From Clostridia bacterium (GTDB lineage: Bacteria > Bacillota > Clostridia > Oscillospirales > CAG-272): 5,065 nucleotides of DNA. The position numbers and the translations under genes are program-made. Below the pieces are notes generated by a model that had not been told where the DNA came from, did not search any database, and saw only the letters and a list, made by a program, of their open reading frames with translations. Location of the stretch: contig JAFTKV010000204.1 of the NCBI GenBank assembly GCA_017453085.1, positions 1 through 5,065 on the forward strand. The letters are read 5' to 3'. Positions 1 through 4,961 of the stretch are shown piece by piece. Each line of letters opens with the position of its first letter. Position 1 is the first letter of the stretch.

Positions 1-555
1 GATCACAACGTCGCCTGCCGCCATTCTCTCTTTGTCGATGATCTTTTTCTTGTCTACGATACCAACGGCAAAGCCGGCAAGGTCGTAGTCCTCTACGGGC
101 ATCAGACCGGGATGCTCGGCAGTTTCACCGCCGATGAGTGCCGCACCCGACTGTACGCAGCACTCGGCAACGCCGCCCACGATCTCGGCGATCTTTTCTG
201 TGATATTCTTGCCGCAAGCGATGTAATCCAGGAAGAAGAGCGGCTTTGCGCCTACTCAGATGATGTCATTCACGCACATGGCAACGGCGTCAATGCCGAT
301 GGTGTCGTGCTTATCCATGAGGATCGCCAGCTTGACCTTGGTGCCACAGCCGTCGGTACCCGATACCAGTACGGGCTCCTCCATACCTGCGATCGGCAAA
401 CCGAAGCAGCCGCCGAAGCCGCCCACGTCATCCAGACAGCCCTCGTTCTTGGTGCGGGCAACGTGCTTTTTCATCAGCTCCACCGCACGATAACCTGCGG
501 TGATGTCCACACCCGCAGCAGCATAGCTTGCAGACTGAGAATTCTTATGATCCAT
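1..555 (-). CDS. purM: PurM, phosphoribosylformylglycinamidine cyclo-ligase (AIR synthetase), 5' part, with in-frame TGA at codon 100
   Basis: PurM closes FGAM to aminoimidazole ribotide using ATP, in the cytoplasm. The gene starts at ATG 555 with AAGGAG seven bases upstream and runs off the left edge after 185 codons, about half of the usual 340-350 residues. Visible family segments are YAAAGVDITAGYRAVELMK (residues 11-29), SGTDGCGTKVKLA (about 80-92), AMCVNDII (92-99), GAKPLFFLDYIACGKN (102-117), GAALIGGETAEHPGLMP (about 137-153) and DLAGFAVGIVDK (about 158-169). A TGA at 256-258 interrupts the frame right after NDII; the frame then stays open and PurM-like to base 1, so there is no frameshift. 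Family members have Cys, Val or similar at this site, so a one-base change from TGC/TGT to TGA is the simplest reading. It could be a sequencing error, a real nonsense mutation or, much less likely, recoding. It is the last visible gene of the purE-C-F-M operon. Confidence 0.93.
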
Positions 556-767
556 GATTTTGCTCCTTTTTCAGAAGTATTTTTATAGAAATGTGTCTTA
601 TATTACAAACATGAACAGATTGTAGGGAACGGTCTTGACCGTTCCGTTTGCGCATCGGAATGCCTCTGCCGCTTCACAATCCTTACCGGTTCACCGGATC
701 AAACCGATCGAAGCGGAACGTTCAAGACCGTTCCCTACGAAGGTATCCATTTGATCCGAAGGATCTC
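556..767 (-). other. purF-purM intergenic spacer with hairpins
   Basis: This 212-base gap is long for the inside of an operon. Just after the purF stop there is a small hairpin (753-765, GATCC-GAA-GGATC), then the inverted repeat pair at 622-738, then an A+T-rich segment leading to the purM Shine-Dalgarno. No U-run follows the hairpins in the mRNA sense, so it does not look like a terminator. A weak promoter-like pair, TTGTAA (608-603) and TATAAA (587-582) with a short 15-base spacer, could give purM some independent transcription; I rate that as low. Confidence 0.5.
622..738. repeat. BIME/MITE-like inverted pair of GTAG-footed hairpins
   Basis: The left arm (622-646) and the reverse complement of the right arm (714-738) agree at 24 of 25 positions, both starting GTAGGGAACGG at the outer end. 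Each arm also folds on its own: GGAACGGTC-TT-GACCGTTCC at 626-645 is a perfect 9-base-pair stem. The 67 bases between the arms contain further partial inverted repeats, such as CCGGT-TC-ACCGG at 686-697. The arrangement, one GTAG-footed hairpin facing another, resembles the BIME arrangement of REP sequences. The same left arm occurs at 4849 in this window, so it is a dispersed family. No transposase is encoded here. Confidence 0.75.
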
Positions 768-2189
768 TTACTCTTTCCCGTTCCAGCAGTAAGTACAGAT
801 CTTGTCCTTATCAATGCCGATGGCCTCCAGCGCACCCTGTAACGACTGGTACTCCAGCGAATCAAAGCCGAACTTTTCGCAGATTTTCTTCAGCAGGCAT
901 TGACCGCGCTCGGTGTGGCAATCGGCGTACTCGTCAAGATGCCGCTGTCCCTCGTCACCCTCCAGCTCCTGCACCGTCTGACGGGCGAGCAGCTCCATCT
1001 CGGAGCGGCTGGAGGAGAAGTTCAGATACTTGCAGCCGTACATGATGGGCGGGCAAGCGGAGCGCATATGCACTTCCTTGGCACCGCAGGAATAGAGGAA
1101 GTCCACCGTCTCCCGCAGCTGCGTGCCGCGAACGATGGAATCGTCCACGAACAAGAGACGCTTGCCGTCGATCAGCTCGGGCACGGGGATCTGCTTCATC
1201 TTAGCCACGTGATTGCGCACGTTTTGAGTGGTGGGCATAAAGGATCTTGCCCAGGTGGGAGTATACTTGATCAGCGGACGGGCGAAGGGCATCCGGCTCT
1301 CGTTAGCGTAGCCGATGGCGTGGGGAATACCCGAATCGGGCACGCCTGCCACGCAGTCCACCTCCGGACGTGCGCCGCGGGCTGCCTCGTCCCGCGCCAT
1401 GATCGCACCGTTCTTATAGCGCATGACCTCAACGTTGACCCCCTCGTAGCAGGAGTTGGGATAGCCGTAGTAGGTCCAGAGGAAGGCACAGATCTTCATC
1501 TCCTTGCCGGGAGGCGAGAGCTGCTCCACTCCCTCGGGGGTGATCTTCACGATCTCGGCTGGACCCAGCTCGTAGTGATCGTCATAGCCCAGCTTGTGAT
1601 AGGTAAAGGACTCAAAGGCCACGCAGCAACCCTCTTGGTTCTTACCCACGATCACGGGCAGACGTCCCAGCTTGTCACGGGCGGCGATCAGGCAATCCTT
1701 TTGCAGGATCAGAATGGTGGCCGAGCCCTCAATCTCCTCCTGTGCATAGCGGATGCCCTCCACCAGCGTGTCCTTTTGGTTGATCAGCGCCGCCACCAGC
1801 TCGGTCTCGTTGACCTTGCCCGAGGACATGGCCATAAACTGATGTCCGTGATCCGAAAAATACTTCTCAATCAGTGCGTCCGCGTTGCGCACAATGCCCA
1901 CGGTGGCGATGGCGTACAGTCCCAGATGGGAGCGCACCAGAAGCGGCTGCGGGTCGGAATCGCTGATACAGCCGATGCCGCTGCAACCGCAAAAATCTTC
2001 AATATCCTTCTCGAATTTGGTTCGGAAGGGGGTGTTTTCTATACTGTGAATGGAACGTTGAAAGCCGATCTTATCATCGTAGACGATCATACCGCCACGG
2101 CGTGTGCCGAGGTGGGAATGGTAGTCTGCGCCGAAGAAGATGTCGAGCACGACGTCTCGCTTCGAGACGGCTCCGAAAAATCCTCCCAT
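768..2189 (-). CDS. purF: PurF-type amidophosphoribosyltransferase with a degenerate glutaminase site
   Basis: PurF normally converts PRPP and glutamine to phosphoribosylamine, the first committed purine step. At 473 residues the protein has family length. The start at ATG 2189 has AAGGAGG seven bases upstream. The C-terminal phosphoribosyltransferase domain looks sound: GVPDSGIPHAIGYA (282-295) and the PRPP loop FVDDSIVRGT (347-356). Cysteines at 234, 386, 465 and 468 fall where Bacillus-type PurF binds its Fe-S cluster. The N-terminal domain is abnormal. The family begins Met-Cys, the Cys being the nucleophile exposed after processing; here it begins MGGFFG. The oxyanion segment HNGNL is TVGIV (96-100), the arginine of the RYSTAG region is missing (CISDSD, 74-79), and the SDTE region reads NETE (127-130). 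By family knowledge this domain should not hydrolyse glutamine. It may use ammonia or a partner subunit, or a second PurF may exist elsewhere. The fold and operon place are clear; activity is open. Confidence 0.93.
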   Translation of the reverse strand: MGGFFGAVSKRDVVLDIFFGADYHSHLGTRRGGMIVYDDKIGFQRSIHSIENTPFRTKFEKDIEDFCGCSGIGCISDSDPQPLLVRSHLGLYAIATVGIVRNADALIEKYFSDHGHQFMAMSSGKVNETELVAALINQKDTLVEGIRYAQEEIEGSATILILQKDCLIAARDKLGRLPVIVGKNQEGCCVAFESFTYHKLGYDDHYELGPAEIVKITPEGVEQLSPPGKEMKICAFLWTYYGYPNSCYEGVNVEVMRYKNGAIMARDEAARGARPEVDCVAGVPDSGIPHAIGYANESRMPFARPLIKYTPTWARSFMPTTQNVRNHVAKMKQIPVPELIDGKRLLFVDDSIVRGTQLRETVDFLYSCGAKEVHMRSACPPIMYGCKYLNFSSSRSEMELLARQTVQELEGDEGQRHLDEYADCHTERGQCLLKKICEKFGFDSLEYQSLQGALEAIGIDKDKICTYCWNGKE

Positions 2190-2229
2190 AGGTTATCCTC
2201 CTTGGAGATCACTCTCCGGGTATATGCTG

Positions 2230-2280
2230 AAAAAATGAGGGGGAGCGTGGCAGATCGCCACACCCAAAAACACGACCTCA
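2230..2280 (-). terminator. terminator-like stem-loop between purC and purF (possible attenuator)
   Basis: In the mRNA sense a 9-base-pair stem, GGGTGTGGC (2265-2257) with GCCACGCTC-type partner ending at 2243, two G-U pairs included, closes a GATCT loop. Outer bases TGAGG (2280-2276) can pair with CCTCA (2240-2236), and six U follow directly (2235-2230). The outer stem leaves a lopsided internal loop of about ten bases, so strength is doubtful. If it works it would reduce transcription into purF; read-through must be substantial, since purF and purM seem to have no strong promoter of their own. Confidence 0.4.
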
Positions 2281-2304
2281 GGGGCGGCAAAGATTTACCG
2301 CCCC
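2281..2304. repeat. GC-rich perfect hairpin after purC
   Basis: GGGGCGG and CCGCCCC flank a ten-base A/T-rich interior that can extend the stem by three pairs, giving about ten pairs and a four-base loop. It begins 13 bases beyond the purC stop codon. No U-run follows, so it is not an obvious terminator; it could protect the 3' end of an upstream mRNA segment. It resembles the other GC-rich hairpins in the window but lacks their GTAG foot. Confidence 0.6.
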
Positions 2305-2317
2305 TTCGGGAGTTTAT

Positions 2318-3004
2318 TTATGCAAAGAAAAGCTTGTTCAGCGTCATAGGATCGATATATTCGCCGTACTTATACACTCTCATGTTGCCGGATGCGATCT
2401 CGTCGATGAGCATTACGTTACCATCTGCATCGTAACCGAACTCAAACTTGATATCGTACATATCCAGACCCTTTTCCTTCAGATCGTCGGCAACGATCTT
2501 GGTGATCTTCTGAGTCATATCCTTCAGGGAGTCGTACTGCTCTGCGGTCATAACGCCCAGATCCACCAGACCGTCCTTGGTTACCAGAGGATCGCCCTTT
2601 TCATCGTTCTTGAAGGTAGTCTCTACGTATGCGGGCAGATCCTGACCCAGCGTGCAGTAATCGGAATAACGGCGATAGAAGGAGCCGACGGCCTTGTAAC
2701 GGCAGATAACCTCCAGACCCTTGCCGAACACCTTAGCAGGCAGAACCTCCATAGTGGTGTTTGCCAGATCGGCAGACACGTAGTGGGTCTTGATGCCTGC
2801 CGCATTGATCTTCTCGAAGAAGTAGATGGACATACGCAGGTTCACGTCACCCACACCCTCAATAGTGAGACCAACGGAGTTTTCGCCGGGATCGAACACG
2901 CCGTCCTTGCCGGTGCAGTCGTCCTTAAACTTCAGTTCGTAGTTGCCATTGTCCAGCGCGTAGACGTTTTTGGTTTTGCCGGTGTAAACAAGTTTCTTTT
3001 CCAT
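2318..3004 (-). CDS. purC: PurC, SAICAR synthetase (divergent clostridial-type form)
   Basis: PurC joins CAIR and aspartate with ATP to give SAICAR, two steps before ZMP. At 228 residues it is full length. Visible signatures are the nucleotide-binding start YTGKTKNVYAL (7-17), FKDDCTGKDG (26-35), GIKTHYVS (70-77), LEVICRYKAVGSFYRR (97-112, matching the family pattern LEVVxRxxxAGS), DMYDIKFEFG (181-190, usually LVDFKLEFG) and LIDEIASGNMR (199-209, usually LADEISPDxxR). The replacement of the SPD stretch by ASGN and the unusual GENSVGLTIEGVGDVN segment (40-55) mark a divergent subgroup. The start at ATG 3004 has AAGGAG 11 bases upstream, a slightly long gap. It lies 50 bases after purE and 128 bases before purF, in the same operon. 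Confidence 0.95.
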   Translation of the reverse strand: MEKKLVYTGKTKNVYALDNGNYELKFKDDCTGKDGVFDPGENSVGLTIEGVGDVNLRMSIYFFEKINAAGIKTHYVSADLANTTMEVLPAKVFGKGLEVICRYKAVGSFYRRYSDYCTLGQDLPAYVETTFKNDEKGDPLVTKDGLVDLGVMTAEQYDSLKDMTQKITKIVADDLKEKGLDMYDIKFEFGYDADGNVMLIDEIASGNMRVYKYGEYIDPMTLNKLFFA

Positions 3005-3054
3005 GATTTGTAAATCTCCTTCAATATATAGAAATAGGATAACAAAATAACAAT

Positions 3055-3543
3055 TTACAGTTTTGCCATTACAGAAGCATCCTTCGCCAGAACGACGGCT
3101 GCATCGGCAGCACGCTTGGCATCCAGCTTGGCGGCGATCTCGGGATCGGATACCGAGAGGATCTGTGCCGCAAGCAATGCGGCATTTGCGCCACCGTTTA
3201 CGGCGACGGTAGCCACGGGGATACCGGTGGGCATCTGCACAGTGGCAAGAAGTGCGTCCAGACCGTCCATCATACCGCCCTTGCAGGGGATGCCGATGAC
3301 GGGTAGCGTGGTATTGGCGGCAATGGCGCCTGCCAGATGGGCTGCCATGCCTGCGGCGCAGATCAGTGCACCGAAGCCTCTCTCTCTTGCGTTGACCGCA
3401 AAATCACGGGCTTCCACGGGGGTTCTGTGGGCAGAATAGATATGCACCTCAAAGGGGATCTCCAGCGCGGTGAGCATATCGGTTGCTTTTTTAATGATGG
3501 GCAGATCGCTGTCGCTACCCATGATAATCCCGATTCTCTTCAT
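3055..3543 (-). CDS. purE: PurE, N5-carboxyaminoimidazole ribonucleotide mutase / AIR carboxylase catalytic subunit
   Basis: PurE forms CAIR, adding the carboxyl group to the purine precursor. The 162 residues match the usual PurE length. The substrate-binding motifs are GSDSDLP (9-15), SAHRTP (37-42, with the catalytic His39), GMAAHLAG (65-72) and PVIGIPCKGGMMDGLDALLA (81-100), followed by TVQMPTGIPVATVAV (101-115). The pattern is closer to class I PurE, which usually partners with PurK, yet no purK is in the window; it may be elsewhere, or the enzyme may use CO2 directly. The start at ATG 3543 has GGAGGA four bases upstream. It is the first gene of the operon, directly behind the riboswitch terminator. 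Confidence 0.96.
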   Translation of the reverse strand: MKRIGIIMGSDSDLPIIKKATDMLTALEIPFEVHIYSAHRTPVEARDFAVNARERGFGALICAAGMAAHLAGAIAANTTLPVIGIPCKGGMMDGLDALLATVQMPTGIPVATVAVNGGANAALLAAQILSVSDPEIAAKLDAKRAADAAVVLAKDASVMAKL

Positions 3544-3574
3544 AGTATCCTCCGAAAATAGCGTAGTTTATGCT

Positions 3575-3624
3575 AAAAAAACAGCAAAAGGCAGTCCTAT
3601 ACCGTAAAAAAGTAAAGGGCTGCC
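3575..3624 (-). terminator. intrinsic terminator of the ZTP riboswitch
   Basis: In the mRNA sense GGCAGCCC (3624-3617) pairs with GGACTGCC (3597-3590), seven of eight positions matched, followed by UUUUGCUG and a run of seven U ending at 3575. The 5' arm uses the GGGCAG bases that end the aptamer, so terminator and ligand-bound aptamer exclude each other. This is the layout of a genetic ON switch, in which ZTP binding lets transcription enter purE. Confidence 0.82.
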
Positions 3625-3691
3625 CAGACGGTCGGCATTAACTTTCCTTGCTCCCATGCGGTACTCCGCTGATCCGTCAGTCACAAGAAAA
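3620..3691 (-). promoter_or_regulatory. ZTP riboswitch (pfl RNA) aptamer
   Basis: This RNA binds ZMP/ZTP, which accumulates when 10-formyl-tetrahydrofolate is low. Reading the minus strand: P1 is TTTTCTTG (3691-3684) paired with CAAGGAAA (3650-3643), eight pairs with one G-U; next comes the conserved TGACTGACGG (3683-3674); a P2 hairpin GCGG-AGTA-CCGC (3669-3658); the conserved GGGAGC (3655-3650); and P3 TGCC/GGCA (3637-3621) whose loop holds CCGTCTGGG. The pseudoknot pairs GACGG (3678-3674) with CCGTC (3631-3627). The family usually has GGCGG with CCGCC, so here both sides have changed together. It lies between the promoter and purE and overlaps the terminator. Confidence 0.93.
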
Positions 3692-3704
3692 CACGATGTT
3701 CATT

Positions 3705-3757
3705 TTCCTGCGGGGCATACAGTCCCGACAATTCCCGCCCGCAAAAGGGTGCAGGAA
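3705..3757 (-). promoter_or_regulatory. 5' leader stem-loop upstream of the aptamer
   Basis: TTCCTGC (3757-3751) is perfectly complementary to GCAGGAA (3711-3705), enclosing 39 G-rich bases. A competing pairing, TGCGGG with CCCGCA, uses part of the same 3' arm. The ZTP aptamer does not need this element. It may only protect the 5' end or delay folding. Confidence 0.45.
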
Positions 3758-3769
3758 CAATACGCATTT

Positions 3770-3798
3770 ATTATACCATACCCCAAAAAGCTTGTCAA
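3770..3798 (-). promoter_or_regulatory. sigma-A type promoter of the pur operon
   Basis: The -35 box TTGACA (3798-3793) and -10 box TATAAT (3775-3770) both match consensus exactly with an ideal 17-base spacer. Transcription should start near 3762-3764, about 70 bases before the ZTP aptamer. I see no convincing PurR PurBox around it, so control seems to rest mainly on the riboswitch. Confidence 0.93.
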
Positions 3799-3851
3799 TA
3801 GTTTTTGCTTCGAAAATCGGCGAAACAAGTCACAAAATGAAGCGCACCAAA

Positions 3852-3887
3852 GGGCGGCATCGTCGGACAAAATTACTATAGCCGCCC
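3852..3887 (-). terminator. candidate terminator after the 123-residue gene
   Basis: GGGCGGC (3887-3881) pairs perfectly with GCCGCCC (3858-3852) across a 22-base loop. It begins just after the stop codon at 3891. Only three U follow, so termination would be weak. It would separate the small genes from the pur promoter about 55 bases further on. Confidence 0.45.
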
Positions 3888-3890
3888 AGT

Positions 3891-4262
3891 TCAAACCAAG
3901 CGGCTATGCTCCCGCCAGACAGCGCGGCGGTGATTCAGATATTGATCGACCTGCTCTTGCGTATACATTTCCGTCTTTTCAAAGGGATATTTGATAAACA
4001 GATCTGCCAGAAATTCAAAATCGCTCAATCTTCCCGGATCGTGTCGAACTCCTTCTGTTCCGTCGTAGTCGTTTGCCCAATACTCCAGCGTTTCGTCGTA
4101 TAATCGCCTATAATCTGCAATCTCCCAAAGCTCCGGATGAGCGCGCAAGTATACAAAAACGTGCCTGACGAAATATTGCGATGAACAGGTCACATCTCCT
4201 ATATATTCCTCTACTGATTTACGTGTGATGTAGATTTCGAGTAATTCCCGTCCTTTTCGCAT
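3891..4262 (-). CDS. uncharacterised 123-residue protein encoded behind a ribbon-helix-helix gene
   Basis: I do not recognise a family. The protein looks soluble, acidic and helical, with no signal peptide or membrane segment. It is rich in aromatic residues (FVRHVFVYLRAHPELWEIADYRRLYDETLEYW occupies 31-62) and its C-terminus is basic (NHRRAVWREHSRLV, 110-123). ATG 4262 is the only sensible start: a stop codon lies four codons upstream in frame. GAGGA lies about 12 bases before it, a long spacing. The start sits inside the end of the ribbon-helix-helix gene, with a 52-base overlap in another frame, which suggests coupled translation. A toxin partnered with an antitoxin-like regulator is possible from position and size only; no toxin motif is visible. 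Confidence 0.68.
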   Translation of the reverse strand: MRKGRELLEIYITRKSVEEYIGDVTCSSQYFVRHVFVYLRAHPELWEIADYRRLYDETLEYWANDYDGTEGVRHDPGRLSDFEFLADLFIKYPFEKTEMYTQEQVDQYLNHRRAVWREHSRLV

Positions 4263-4471
4263 ATGTTCTGATCATCCTCATACAAAGTATTTTTCTTATT
4301 TCTGTTATCGTCAATATTATCCAGCGCATATTCGCAGCATTGGGTCACCAAATTATTCAGTGAAACATGTTTGTCTTGTGCGATAATTTCCATCTTTTTC
4401 ACCAGTTCAAGCGGCATTCTAAAGGTTTTGTTGATATACTCGTGCTTTTTGACTTTGAACAATGTCATCAC
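4211..4471 (-). CDS. small ribbon-helix-helix (Arc/CopG-like) DNA-binding protein
   Basis: Residues 12-53 fit a ribbon-helix-helix fold: a strand YINKTFRMP (12-20), a first helix LELVKKMEIIAQDKH (21-35), a turn at VSLNN, and a second helix LVTQCCEYALDNI (41-53). Such proteins act as dimers that insert the strand into the DNA major groove, and are often antitoxins or plasmid or phage repressors. The tail after residue 60 is polar and of low conservation value. The start is uncertain: GTG 4471, ATG 4468 and TTG 4462 are in frame, and AGAGGTG is too close to the first two but six bases before TTG. The gene is clearly more A+T-rich than the pur genes, hinting at acquired DNA. Its end overlaps the next gene by 52 bases. 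Confidence 0.78.
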   Translation of the reverse strand: MMTLFKVKKHEYINKTFRMPLELVKKMEIIAQDKHVSLNNLVTQCCEYALDNIDDNRNKKNTLYEDDQNICEKDGNYSKSTSHVNQ

Positions 4472-4522
4472 CTCTTACAAGTATATTCTAATTGATTTGT
4501 GCGCAAAGATAAACACCTTATT

Positions 4523-4559
4523 ATTGCACTACATATTGCACTAAAATTTATACTGCAAT
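4523..4559. promoter_or_regulatory. candidate operator: tandem ATTGCACTA repeats plus inverted TGCAAT
   Basis: ATTGCACTA occurs exactly at 4523-4531 and 4535-4543, a 12-base period, and an inverted TGCAAT lies at 4554-4559. The cluster is about 50-90 bases upstream of the ribbon-helix-helix gene, where its own operator would be expected, and such proteins often bind closely spaced short repeats. Promoter boxes nearby are poor: TTGCAG followed after 17 bases by TATGTA on the minus strand is the best I see. Binding is an inference. Confidence 0.4.
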
Positions 4560-4574
4560 TTGTGCCGCACGGAG

Positions 4575-4597
4575 AAAAAAACACTTCGCTGTTTTTT
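4575..4597. terminator. A-run/T-run hairpin, possible weak bidirectional terminator
   Basis: AAAAAACA and TGTTTTTT can pair around a CTTCGC loop. It has only one or two G-C pairs and so is weak, but in either direction it ends in a run of U. It marks the boundary between the small-gene region and the repeat mosaic. Confidence 0.3.
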
Positions 4598-4601
4598 AGT
4601 T

Positions 4602-4637
4602 CGGCCGGGACGTCGAGGGCGCCGTCCCCTACGGGGG
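4602..4637 (-). repeat. GTAG-footed hairpin, GGGACG type, uninterrupted copy
   Basis: On the minus strand GTAG (4632-4629) is followed by a stem GGGACG/CGTCCC (4628-4623 with 4612-4607) around a ten-base interior. The 24 bases 4614-4637 and the 11 bases 4602-4612 recur exactly at 5005-5028 and 4962-4972. Here the two blocks are joined by a single base (A on the minus strand). Confidence 0.7.
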
Positions 4638-4655
4638 ATGTACGAACATATTGCA

Positions 4656-4698
4656 CCGCCCGTTCCCTTGGTGCGGTATGTACCACCTCCCCGTAGGG
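4656..4698 (+). repeat. imperfect direct repeat, first copy
   Basis: The stretch aligns with 4811-4854: both start CCGCCCGTT, share TTGGTGCGGTATGT and end in GTAGGG, with substitutions and a one-base length difference between. Each copy leads straight into a GTAG-footed hairpin, but the two hairpins differ, which suggests a linker plus hairpin unit that was duplicated and exchanged. Confidence 0.6.
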
Positions 4699-4716
4699 GC
4701 GATTCACGAATCGCCC
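4693..4716 (+). repeat. GTAG-footed hairpin, GGGCGATTC type
   Basis: GTAG (4693-4696) is followed at once by GGGCGATTC, a two-base AC loop and GAATCGCCC: a perfect nine-pair stem. It shares the foot, but not the stem sequence, with the other hairpins here. Confidence 0.72.
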
Positions 4717-4730
4717 GAATCTAACGCTCC

Positions 4731-4751
4731 GCACCGACCTCACCTCGGTGC
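4731..4751. repeat. GCACCGA/TCGGTGC hairpin without GTAG foot
   Basis: GCACCGA pairs perfectly with TCGGTGC across a seven-base loop. It lacks the GTAG foot and lies between two footed hairpins. Confidence 0.45.
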
Positions 4752-4768
4752 CGGCATTCCCCCACCAC

Positions 4769-4793
4769 GTAGGGGCGGATTCCATATCCGCCC
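4769..4793 (+). repeat. GTAG-footed hairpin, GGGCGGAT type
   Basis: GTAG (4769-4772) is followed by GGGCGGAT, a five-base loop and ATCCGCCC: a perfect eight-pair stem, different in sequence from the hairpin at 4693 but with the same foot and size. Confidence 0.72.
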
Positions 4794-4810
4794 GTTCCCA
4801 ACGCATCCCG

Positions 4811-4854
4811 CCGCCCGTTATCTTGGTGCGGTATGTTCCGCCAACCTTGTAGGG
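4811..4854 (+). repeat. imperfect direct repeat, second copy
   Basis: This is the partner of 4656-4698; the shared core TTGGTGCGGTATGT lies at 4823-4836. It leads into the GTAG foot of the interrupted GGAACGG-type hairpin. Confidence 0.6.
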
Positions 4855-4904
4855 AACGGTCTTGTAAGGAGCGGAGCGACGGAATAGCGAAGCGTCCCGT
4901 TCCG
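4849..4904 (+). repeat. GTAG-footed hairpin, GGAACGG type, with 32-base module in the loop
   Basis: Bases 4849-4864 are identical to 622-637, and 4897-4904 to 639-646. In the 622 copy a single A joins the two parts; here a 32-base module (4865-4896) does. The outer stem GGAACGG (4853-4859) still pairs with CCGTTCC (4897-4903). The module holds AGCGxAGCG twice, around CGGAAT. Confidence 0.75.
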
Positions 4905-4961
4905 CGCCGCCGCAGGCGGCAAACGAAGGAGGCGCACCAACCGTCCCCTCGGTGACCCATA

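Noticed and set aside
256..258. TGA in purM read as selenocysteine by analogy with SelD, a PurM relative that can contain Sec
   Set aside because: The Sec/Cys of SelD is near its N-terminus and does not correspond to PurM codon 100, and no good SECIS hairpin follows. It is kept only as a minor option in the findings.
622..738. The inverted repeat as the terminator after purF
   Set aside because: No U-run follows either arm in the mRNA sense, and the second arm has its own homologue elsewhere, so it is better explained as a dispersed repeat.
900..2435. A 511-codon open frame on the plus strand
   Set aside because: It is antisense to purF and the end of purC, gives a His/Leu/Val-rich peptide with no family signature, and has no ribosome site; purF in the opposite strand is unmistakable.
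3575..3763. The roughly 190-base leader as a 6S RNA
   Set aside because: The length fits, but there is no long closing stem with a central bubble, while all conserved ZTP riboswitch segments are present in order.
3799..3840. CGAAAATCGG-like bases upstream of the pur promoter as a PurR PurBox
   Set aside because: They do not match the CCGAAC core and no properly spaced second box is present.
4468..4806. A 112-codon minus-strand frame and similar frames up to about 4960
   Set aside because: They translate the hairpin repeats, and give Arg/Pro-rich peptides without ribosome binding sites or family features.
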